This document shows positions 24,043 to 34,300 of a DNA stretch of 64,000 nucleotides, piece after piece. The DNA comes from Heterotrichella gracilis (Eukaryota > Sar > Xanthophyceae > Tribonematales > Xanthonemataceae): contig JAULBX010016637.1 in assembly GCA_032358255.1 (NCBI GenBank), positions 248,001 through 312,000 of the forward strand. The letters are read 5' to 3'. Under the pieces are notes generated by a model. It was not told where the DNA came from and ran no database searches. It saw nothing but the letters and a program-made list of their open reading frames with translations. Both the position numbers and the translations under genes were made by a program. The number at the start of each line of letters is the position of its first letter. Within the stretch, counting starts at the first letter, position 1.

Positions 24043-26904
24043 TGTGACCATCCAAGGTGGCAAAGCTCAGGTGAGAGTCAGCTGACACTGACGGGAGTCC
24101 CCACCAACCCAGCTGCAGGAGGGCTGATCCACGAGAGGTCCAGGAAGAGGTGTAGCCCTGTGAAGATATTATTAAAATCTTCAGTGAGGCAGGCATGACC
24201 CTCAGTACCAAAACAGATTATGACACAGTGTGTTCCCTGCAGGCAGCTCTGGTTGCATACCCTTGCAGGACTGCCCTCTGTTGCAGTTGTCAACCCCACA
24301 AGACCTTCTTTCCAAGGCCTTGCCTGTACACTGTACAGGTGACCTCAAGAGTGCCCACCTTGGCTTTCTCCGTCACTGCTTAGCCCAGAATACCTGCGTT
24401 ACGTAGAGGCACAGCTGGATGGCCTTGGTCGTCAACTTCTTCGTCAACTTCCAATGGGCAGTGATAACGCGCAAGCCTTATGCTGAAGGCAAGTGGGGCA
24501 TATGGTTGTTGGGATGGAGGGAAATACATCCACCACACGAGCTCTGTTTCCTGTTTCTGCTTGTCGGAGTGCGGCACTCGGAGGGCTGCGCTGTTCGACA
24601 GAACGGCAACAAGGTTCCTTCCTGCCTTGTCAAGGATTCTTTTGACAAGAGTTGGCGTGCAGCTGTTGACGTATTCGTGCAGGTGCCTTCCAGTTGCGCA
24701 GCATGAGGATCACATGGCCAATTCGAAACCCTAGAGGGATTTGCCAATTTGTGCGAAAACCCTATTTGGAAATTCAAGTTTGTCAGGTTCTCCACAAGTC
24801 GCAAGCAGTTTTCGCCGACAGCCAAACGTTGTAGCCGGCGTTGATAGCCACACACGGTTGGTGCACTACATTCTTGTGGGTTGAGGCACCAGTCCAGGCA
24901 TCGAACTGCTTGGTACCATACTAGGCTGTCACAAGTATACTGACGTAGTCCTTGGCAGTTCTATTGAGAGGGCTGGGCAGAAACGTACAGTCACAAGCTC
25001 AACACAAGCACCATGAGGGCCCTTCCATGTGCATCTATCGTTGGCAGACTGAGTCTGATTGCAGCCACCATGCTGGTGATGACAGAGTCTAGCGGACTAT
25101 GCAGCAAAGAGGCACACCAATCACCCCCTGCAGCCCAGGTTTAATTTACGCCACTCACCAACCTTGAGGACACCAGGTCCTGTTGCAGTGTCTCAGATGG
25201 CAGTCCTGACAGTGTGCCACAAAGCACTTGATTGCATCAAACAACAGCTGCTGGGTATGCAGAGAATATGTTTTATATTGCATGGTGCTGCTTAATTTAT
25301 TAAATAGGCACACTCTGCCAGGCAGGAGACCCTCATGTGAAGCTCTGTGCAGAGCGTTCACCACGAGCCTTATATAACGCAGCACCGCCATTCAATTAAC
25401 TCAGCACCTGCGCCCTTGGGCGAGCCATGATACGCACGTGCGCAAAAAACGCCTGCGGGGCAATGACGACAGTGTCTGATCACACTGTGCCGATGATGTG
25501 TCACACTGTGCTGATGATGATCCAATAAGTTGTAGAGAAAGGAAAGTAAAGTCCAACAGGGGTAGTCCAAGTGGAACAAAGCGCACAAGAACCAAGTAAA
25601 TCAGCTGGCTATGCACCACCTGTATGCCATGACTCGGGAGAGGGAAAAGAAGTGGAATGAAATAATGGTAAGAACATTATTGTATTACCACATGCTGCTG
25701 TGCTGACAACATTGCTTCAGCGCTATCCCTCAGAGTCTGCATGCTACCTGGTCCAGTGCCTGTAGCACATGTCAAGGAGAGCAATCCCGGGGAGTCCCGC
25801 CGGGTCGGACCTGCTGCTGGTCTCACCCATCTGTAAAAATAGCCAACCTAGTAAGCATCCTCCAATACCCCTGGGGGTCACAATGTTAGAATTTAGGGTT
25901 CGGCTACAACCTACACCCTCGTTTGGAGCCAAAGTCAAAAGTCTTATTAAGTTAATATCCCCCGAACCGAGTTCAAGGATATCTGTCCAGAATGATTTGA
26001 AGACTCCTATTGCTTTCTCCAAGTTGGTAGGATAATTCTTGCGTTTCTGAATGGATCGGCGATATTACAGTACTTATAAATAAGGGTCATAAAGTATGTG
26101 CACGTGATGCCCTAACTGTTACAGCATTCAATTGATGCTTACAGCGCTAAATTTTGAACTCAAAAATAAAAAATAACCTGATTCAATCTGTTTGCATTGT
26201 GAAAACAAGTGAAATTTTCTACGCATGTGTAAATGCACGGTATCAGCAGGTTGCAGCCATGCATATAATTAGCATGATGGACAGCAGCATGACCGATGAC
26301 TAAAGTTGATTGCCTAAATGACAGTGTGCACATGGGCACATCCAAAGCCGATCAATCAATGACTTTCATAATGATCGCGCGATAAAACATCAATTGCAAG
26401 CATAGATAAACCTATACAGCATTGTGCTCAGCTGTATGTCATTGGCTAATGCTTGATGCGGCATGAACTGAATACCTGAATAACTGTGTACATAGTTTAC
26501 ATCTATCCCCCACGAAGCGCAGCTTGCCATTGGTCTGTAGCCACTCATGCCCTGCCGTGCGGTGGATTACCCTCACGAGGATATTGCATTGCCAATCATT
26601 GGTTGCTGACCCAGCCATTTGCTGCGCCCGGCCACTGTAGCAGGCGCCAGCGTCTTCAATTCAGTGCTTCAATAGGAAGCAAATGTAATCATCCATTGTA
26701 GTGCAGCAATGGCGCCTCATGCACCTCCTTGCTCCCAACAGGCGCTGACATGGGCTGGCATTGAGAACACACCGCAGGGGGAGAACACACCACAGTGAGG
26801 GACACCAGCAGGTGCCCTGCCTTCAGGCAATGCCCTAGACTCTCAAATTGTGCCTAAGCCACTCCAGCAACTGCCCCGCCGTCAGGCCAAGCTCTGGAAT
26901 TAGC
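24043..26904. other. Long gene-poor region with candidate exons
   Basis: This 2.9 kb stretch has no gene I can name. On the minus strand, two pieces look protein-coding. About 24715-24575 reads RHLHEYVNSCTPTLVKRIL and continues AALRVPHSDKQ. About 24475-24393 reads VITAHWKLTKKLTTKAIQLC before a CAG/GTATTC donor. I could not chain them into a gene, and they could belong to an unrecognised 5' neighbour or a relic. The rest (25.0-26.9 kb) is low in coding signal and AT-rich near 26050-26480. Confidence 0.35.
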
Positions 26905-29900
26905 CTAGGCCACCCCAGCAGGCTCCATCGCCTTTTCTAGCATGGCCAGCAGCTCCTCGGCCGCCTCCCCAGGCACCCCCTTGTACTTCCGCAGCTCGGG
27001 GGTCATGCCCGCCAGCGACTTGTGCAGCGTGGCGGTGGCCTCGGGCCCGATGTCAGTCATGGGCTCCAGCAGCGTCTTGATGGTGAAGAGGATGTATTGG
27101 GACTCCGGCAGGCGCCGCAGGGTCTGGTACTCGGTCTTGAGCCACAGGTCCTCGGCCGCGGGGCGCGTGGCGATGCCGCTGCCTGTGGCGAGCTCGGTGA
27201 GGGCTGCTCCGGGACCGCCCACATTGTAGCTGGGCTCGGTGATGTCGCCAGTGAAGGCGGCGGCCCAGTTGTTGCGCCAGATGGGCTTGTCAGCCTGCAC
27301 GTGTAGGCGGAATGGGTGGGATTTGTGTACACCAGGGGAAATTGCCTATAGTGAAGTTCAAGGAGCAGGAGGGTTTGGGTTTTGGTGGTGAGGATTTGAT
27401 GCTGGTTGGGTGGATTGAGTGGTGCAGGTGCAATTAGCAAAGTGTGTGCTTGCGATTTGACAGCTGGTGCTGAAGGAGCTTATGATCCATCATGACAAAG
27501 CGTGGATATACCCGCTGCTTGCCAAAGCGGTACATGCAGCCCACCCATGCAGCGCACAGGGCGATATGCATGCGGCTTACAAAACAAAATTACATTTTAA
27601 TAATGCAATTGCAACTTGGATCCATCCGTCACCCGTGTTGCGTGATCTTGCATTGGGCCGACCACTGCAAACACATGCATGTAACTAATCAAGTAGCTAA
27701 CTACAGAGGTCTCACACCCACCTTGATGCTGGTGAAGGTCCTGTTGAGCAGCGTAGACAGCTAATCTGGCATTTATGCTGGAATGGCTGTAAATAATGCA
27801 ACTAAGCTTTTTCTGAAGTGAAATATGGATGTCAATTTGTTTAACCATCATTTGTACAACTGCTGACTTTTTTTATTACAGGAGCTAGCTACAAAGGCCC
27901 CCCACCCACCTTGATGCTGGTGAAGGTCCTGTTGAGCAGCACAGACAGCTGCTCCTCGTAGCCTGGCACCGGCATGTGGATGTCAAGCAGCGTGGTGCCA
28001 AGCTTCTCCGCAAGGCCATGGAATGAGAACACCACACAGGCTGCGCTCATCACGTGCTTGGCGCCCTTGGGGTCATCGCCGGGGTCGTCGGAGATGCGCA
28101 ACAGCGCGTGGTCCTCCTGCGCAACATGAGGCGGTGGGGTACATCAGTACGTGCATGATCGGTGCATGCATGGTCAATACATGAGACGGTGCAACATATC
28201 AGTACATGCATGGTCAGTACATGAGGCCGTGTAGTGCAGCAGCGCATGGTCAGTGCACGAGGGCGGTGGGATACATCAGTATACGCAAGGTGAGTACGTG
28301 AGGCGGTGCAACATATCAGTACATGAGGCCGTGTAGTGCAGCAGCGCATGGGCCTCCTGCACAACATGAGGCGGTATGGTACATCAGCACATGCATGGTC
28401 AGTGCATGCATGGTGAGTACATGAGGCGGTGTAGTGCATCAGCGTGTGGTCAGCGCATGAGGGCGGTGGGATACATCAGTGCATGCGTGGTGAGTACATG
28501 AGGCGCTGCAATGCATCAGTACAATCCTGAGACCCCGACCCTGCCTGAACATAGGTAGCAAATCACATGGGGGCACAGGGTTGGGCCAACGGCATGCATG
28601 CATGGCCAATACCCTAAACCCTACACCCACCTGCGTCAGGCGCCCGCACAGCTCCAGGGGGCAGCCCTCAAAGTCCGCCAGCTTGTACACCCGGTCCACC
28701 TCCCCGGGGATGGTGAGCGTGACCACGCGTCCCCTGCCCTCGCCCACCACTGTGTACATGTCTGGGTAGTAGGTGGGCAGCACCTGCAGGAACAGCTCCA
28801 GGCACTCCTGCGGGCGGGAGTAGGGTTTAGGGATGCGTGTAGGGTCTAGGGTCTAAGGTGAAGGGCTTAGGGAGTAGATCGGGAGCACCTGCAGGAACAG
28901 CTCAAGGCACTCCTGACGGGCGGGAACAGTGTGTAGGGTTTAGTGTAGGGTTTAAAGGGTAGGGCGTAGACCTTAAGGTGCAAGATCCAGGCGCTCCTAA
29001 GCGCGACAGGGGTGCATGTGGAGTGTGCAAGGGCTGCTGGGACCAGGTTGGTGGGGCTAGGTTCCAAGCGAGGGTGGTGCAAGCAGAGAAACACAGCAGG
29101 CAGGTGCACAAGGCTTGCATACTACTTGTTAACTACAAAGCCTTTGGGCAGGCACTGCCAACCGCTCGCCATAGCCAGCGGATGGCACGGAAGCACCTGG
29201 TTTTAACAACAGACATGAGCAAGGGAAGTGGTTAGGGTTTGCACAAGGGTCGCCCCTACCTGCTGGGCTGGGATGGAGCGTGGCTCAGCTGCAAACACCA
29301 CGTTCCTCTTGGTTGCCAAGGCCTCCTCCTTGAGGGCCAGCTCCTTGCCCATGTTTTTTGGGTCCTCGAGGAGGAAGTGACCTTGCTGCAGGGACAAGCA
29401 CACGGTTTTCAGGTGGGTGTGCGGTTGTTTGGTCAGAGGTCACCAAATGAGAACTCCAAACAACAAATATTGACCACCCGGCTTACTGCGCAAACCAAAG
29501 TGGTTGAAAGCAAACGGTTAGCAGGCAAACAGCTTGAGAACGAGGTGTTGCCATTCACCCGGGTGGCCACATGGAACCCCACTGCGTCACAGGGCACGTT
29601 CCACCTGGGGCACGTGCTGGGCAGGTGGGTGCAGATAGCAACCATGGCAACGCTTCTGCAAGCCCTAGACGCAACCTGTCCAGACAATGTGCAACATAGT
29701 ACAAGAAGAAGGGCCCCAAACCACACTCCAATTCTGCCGTGACGGGTTTGCAACACCACGCCGGCATGCAGCCACACCCAAGTGGGCAGGAGAGTGGGAT
29801 GACTGATATCACAATGCGAGTGCGGGCGACCCACCTCGTACAACCTATGGAGCCCAGAGACAAGCTTGCCAGGCACGTCTTGCCCAGGCTTGCCCGCAGC

Positions 29901-30128
29901 CAACCAAAAGTTGGCCCCCGCTGCGTAGGGCACCTCGGTCTTGTCCAGTGGGGAGGGCTTGATCTTGCCCGTGGCTGGAGAGATGCTGAAGTTGGCAAAG
30001 GGGCACTTGGCCACGCTCTGGGGTACGGCCTCGGCAGCGCGGCAGACGGTGGCTTGCTTGCGCTGGCGGGGAGCGGTGGGGCGAGCGCATGGGGCGAGGC
30101 CACGCCCGGGGATGGTGAAACTTGCCAT
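26905..30128 (-). CDS. DUF3445/HDOD heme-dependent N-demethylase-like protein
   Basis: Five exons on the minus strand, all phase 0: 30128-29835, 29385-29260, 28807-28631, 28116-27910 and 27294-26905, giving 397 residues. The last exon has the family signature PIWRNNWAAAF and TEYQTLRRLPESQYILFTIK, as in PF11927 proteins, where a conserved (R/K)xERQTLRRLP-type block binds heme. Characterised bacterial members oxidatively demethylate dimethylamine with a heme/flavin system; the eukaryotic substrate is unknown. The N-terminus (MASFTIPGRGLAPCARPTAP, then RQRKQATVCRAAEA) is rich in Ala, Ser and Arg with few acidic residues and looks like a chloroplast transit peptide with a VCRAA-type cleavage site. 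Introns carry exon-derived repeats, including a minisatellite before exon 4. Confidence 0.82.
27692..27765 (-). repeat. Copy of exon-4 end in the next intron
   Basis: Plus-strand 27719-27760 (CACCTTGATGCTGGTGAAGG and the following bases) duplicates the donor end of exon 4 at 27907-27950 almost exactly. Homology extends into the intron (AGCTAACTACAGAGGTC versus AGCTAGCTACAAAGGCC). The copy retains the splice-donor context but diverges where the exon would continue. Confidence 0.8.
28117..28545. repeat. Minisatellite grown from an exon boundary
   Basis: About 430 bases of imperfect repeats, 20-50 bases each, built from TACATCAGTACATGCATGGT, GAGGCGGTG and GCAGCAGCGCATGG elements. The block starts exactly at the acceptor of exon 4, and repeats near 28230, 28340 and 28440 contain diverged copies of that exon's first bases (compare AACAGCGCGTGGTCCTCCTG with GCAGCGCATGGGCCTCCTGC). 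Confidence 0.8.
28820..29010. repeat. Exon-3 start copies with telomere-like spacers
   Basis: The start of exon 3 on the plus strand (CACCTGCAGGAACAGCTCCA, 28781-28800, plus acceptor) recurs at 28886-28925 with three changes. A shorter third copy is at about 28986-29010. The spacers are degenerate TTTAGGG (GTAGGGTTTAGGGATG, GTAGGGTTTAGTGTAGGG), reading CCCTAAA toward the acceptor in gene sense. Confidence 0.8.
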
Positions 30129-31188
30129 GATCACTGGTGTAGCGGTGCAAGTTGGAAGGCACTGGATCCACGTCGATGTGTACAGAGGACAACTGGGTCA
30201 GTACGAAGAGGTTGTGGACTGTCTGTTGCATGCAACTGTCGCTGTGTCGGTTATGTAGCAGCCCTCCAGTTTGTAGCGTGCACAAGTTACGTAGACAACG
30301 CCCACGAAGGTTTTGGTTCTTACGTGGTTTACGCAAAAACGTAAAAGGTCACGGGGCCCCACGGGACACATGTTTTGGCGGGAAACTGCTTGAAAAATAA
30401 AGGTTTGAAGATTTTAAAAATCTTTCAATTTTGGGGTTTCCATTTATTCTCATTCCCAGCCCACATTATGAGTCACCCACGGGACTGTTGCCAGCTCCCA
30501 GTGTTACAAACAACAGGGAGGAGTGCCCCCCGAGACAGGGTTTGATATGGCAGTTCGCGTACAAGCTCATGACACTACATGCGTGCCGCTGGCAAGCTGT
30601 GCGTGCCTGTTCTGTCCAAAGACCCCACCAAACTGCAACGCAGGATCATGCCAAACACTACCATGTACCCTAGACCCCAAGTAGTTCGTACTCCAAAAAT
30701 CGGTGCACAATCTGATATGCAAACCACGAAGACTCAGTGAAGTGCGGTGCGATACCTAGAGAAAAGAAACAAAAACAAACGCCAAAGGCGTAAACTAGGC
30801 GGCATAGCAACGACGCATAGCCCCCATGGAAACCTAATTGCATTGCAAGTAAGGCAGAGAGGGAAGATATGCATCTACAAAAAATTGCAGCAGAGGCCGG
30901 CGTACCACCTTGGCGGTCGGTACAGTCTTCAAGCCTCTCAAAACACAAAAGTGCAAGAGCCCCACAGCCACATGTGACATGTCACTGTACAGGCCATCCT
31001 TCCCCCCCTTCATCAATAAACATACGAGCAGGGTTCCAAAAACTGCGATGGCCACACGAAATGTAGTTCCAGCACACCCCAAACGTCAAAACCCTAAACC
31101 CTCCGGCAAAACCCTGCACACCAAACCCTAACGCCCCCACCTGCCGCCGGTAGTCCCGCACACACCTTCAACCCTAAACCCTAACGGG
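30129..31188. other. Intergenic region between heme protein and ABC1 kinase
   Basis: Promoter side of the heme-protein gene followed by the 3' side of the kinase gene. From about 31090 it is telomere-like (CAAAACCCTAAACCCTCC, CAAACCCTAACGCCCCC). No gene is supported. Confidence 0.5.
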
Positions 31189-31320
31189 CCCTCAGGTGTA
31201 CATCCCGTACGCCATCTGCGGCCAGTACTCCAGCACGCACCCTGAACCCTGAACCCTAAACCCTAACACCCCCCTCAGGTGTACACCCCGTACGCCATCT
31301 GCGGCCAGTACTCCAGCATG
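31189..31320 (-). repeat. 83-bp tandem copy of the kinase gene 3' end
   Basis: The last 45 coding bases plus the stop of the ABC1 kinase gene (31271-31320) are repeated at 31189-31237, offset exactly 83 bases. The spacer is CCCTGAACCCTGAACCCTAA-type sequence. The copy also retains TGA at the same place, so the tandem unit is coding end plus telomere-like tail. Confidence 0.85.
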
Positions 31321-34300
31321 ACCCAGTCTGCAAACGCGTTCATCTGGCCAAGAATCCCGTGGCGCTCGGGTGCCAGCATCGACTGCAGCTCCTCCATGAC
31401 AGAGTGGCGGGGGTCCAGCTGGCCGCTCCAGCCCTCCAGCACCAGCGTGGTCACCACCACTGCGCAGATGTGGCCGGGCATGGACACCTGTGGGGGGTGG
31501 GTGGGTGGGCGTTGGTGGGTGGAGAAGAGGAGGAGCGAATACATAGCGGTCAACTGCCGGCGTAGACGTTACATGCGTTGCATACCGTAGACATTGCACA
31601 CCCTAGGCACCCTTGAAGGAATTTGCGCTGCCGTGCACTGGTGGACAGAATAGCCGTATCAAGCACTAAAATGTTTGCCACCCGTGGTTGTTTAATACAA
31701 CCACATGCAAGTCCATGGCGGTACTTGAGGGCTACATCCCTATTGCACACCCACTTTCCCCCCAATATCCCCCTCCTCCTCGCCACCTGTCCACCCTCCC
31801 CTCCCCTTTCCCCACCGTCCCTCTTCCCCACCTGGTGTTTGCGCACATACTCCAGCGATGCCGACATAGCCTCTGCTGTGTTCCCAAACTCGGTGTCATC
31901 CCAGGTGGCAGCCTCCCGGATGGGCGTGAAGTAGCGGTCGAGGTCGTCCATGAAGGCCTGGGGAACGGTGGGAAAACTCAAATTAGTTTATCCCATTTTT
32001 ATACCCAATAGTCAATCTCTCCCTCACTGTAGCAAGTACAACTCAGTATTTCCATGCATTCCTGCTCCTCAGCACAGTGAGCAGCCAGCCTTGCACACAC
32101 ATGACGCCATTAGGACCAAACCATGCAATTCCTGTCCTCCTAACCACACCGTAGCATTACTTTATCCTTTAACGCGGCGCTACTTTCAAGCCTATGGACT
32201 TCGCCAGGACTGCTCAGCAACAGAAAACTCACTAGCTACCACACGAAAAACAACATACCTGGGGATCGGGGCAGGACTGCTCGGGGCCCGAGAACTCCAG
32301 CGTCCACCTGGCCAGCTCCCTCCCATCCAGGTGTGCCAGTGCCTTGAACACCTTGAGCATGATGCCCTGCTCACGCGGGGTGAGGTGGGTGGCCATGCCC
32401 ACGTCAAGCAGCACGATCTTGGGCTGCAACCACTGCTCGGGGACCTGTGGGAAGGAGGGCGGGATGGGAGGTGAGGAGGGTAGCGTGACGGGGATTTCAA
32501 AGACCAGGGAGACCTTAGTGGAGGGTTTTTGCGGTGAGTGTGGGGCAAAAAAACCTGCTGAAGGGTTTAGGAATTTTGAAAGTTTGGGGAAGACTCTCAG
32601 GTCTGCGAGACCTGAAACCACACCTTCCACCGCATTGGTTGCGTCAGTAGCCTGCCACAACCAGTACCCCTGTACCCTACATCGCATCCGCCACCCCCGG
32701 GCTGTGCCACAGTGTGATCCCTAATCCACATCCCAAACCAGCCACATCCTCTACCTCAAACCCCTACACCCGGTACCCTGCAGCGCACCTTCCAGCCCAT
32801 TGGCCTTGCCAGCGCCTGCCACACCCTGTACCCAGCCTGCAGCAGCGGGTTTGAGGGCGGCTCCAGCCGCACCAGGATGTTGCCCGGGTGCAGGTCGGAG
32901 TGGATGAGGTTGTCCACAAGCATCATCTGCAGAGGAGGGTGAGGGAAGGGTTGAGTGGGGCGTGCAAGCGGGGATGGTGACGGGGTGCTAGTGCTTGTAA
33001 CAAAAGCATGTGTGTGTGTGTGGTGGTGGTGGTGGGGTATTTGCATGCACATCTGCAGGTGACTCCTCATGCATGAGGCCACACCCACCACCACAAACCG
33101 CACGCACAGCCCCGCCTGTGCTCCTCCTCCCAACCACCACCCTCTCAGCACCCCAAACTGCAAAACAGTCTAAACCCCTTGACCTTCCTGATACCTCAAA
33201 ACCAAAGTCCCAGACTCTGATCCCCGACCCGCACCTGCAGCATGGCCCTGGACCCCAGCTTGCTATTGTATCCTAAACCCTAACTCTAATACCTAAATCC
33301 TTCTAGTCTGCCCCTTACCTGCAGCATGGTCCTGGACCCCAGCTTGGCCAGTTTGCTGTTGTACCTCCCCTCCTTCCCCTGCGCCACGTATTTCGTAATG
33401 AGCTCCCCTGGCTCAAAGGACTCCACCAGCACCTCCTGGGACACCAGCGGGTAGATGGGGACTGGGAACCGCACGTTGCGCGCCTTGCGGAAGTTGTAGT
33501 TGAACTGCCACAGGTGCCGGGCCTCAAGGGACAGGTCAACCTGCGAGGATGAGTGTGTTAAGGACATATGCAGGGGGGTACCATGTCTTCCCCAATATTA
33601 CAGCATGCGCGCTCTGGGTGACTGCAGTTTGCTCATGGCGCCCAATCCAGTGAGGTGTGCACATTTACCCCCACAGCTATCCCTCATATGGACAGTTATT
33701 CCCACAGCACAACAGGCCCCGCATCCAACCCGATGCCAACCAAACCTTTCCGCCACCCCACACCCACCTGCTCCCTGAGTGGCGCCGCAAACTGCCTGAG
33801 CGACTCCTCCAGCCGCATGCCAGCCAGCAGCGGACCAATTGCAGCCGCGCGAGCCAGTGCCAGCATGAGTGCAAAGTCGCGCTCGATGCTTGCGGTCACG
33901 CCTGGGTGGCGCACCTTGATGGCCACAACGGTGCCTGGTGGGGGAGCGGGGGGTGAGGAGGGGTGGGAAAGGGGGTGGGTGGTGCACGTGGTACGTGGGT
34001 GGCAGGTTAAACACGTATGCGTATGGACAATGGCAAACGCAGTAGACAAGCCTGGTCCATTGTGGGTACTGAAACGCACATATGGGTGCGGCATGGTGCT
34101 GAAAAAGCATAGATATGGACAAGGAAACAGAGACTGGCATTGAGCACAGCCTCCAACCACTACAGATAACATGGAACTGAAATAGGCATGGATATGGACA
34201 CAGACACAGACTGGCATCGCGCAGAGTCTCCAAGCATCTCGCCCCTTACCCAATCCCCTCCCACCACGAACACCGTTCACCCCCCTAACACCCACCTGGC

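Noticed and set aside
28140-28540. Direct repeats suggesting a CRISPR array
   Set aside because: Units vary in length and sequence, there are no unique spacers, and the block lies inside a eukaryotic intron.
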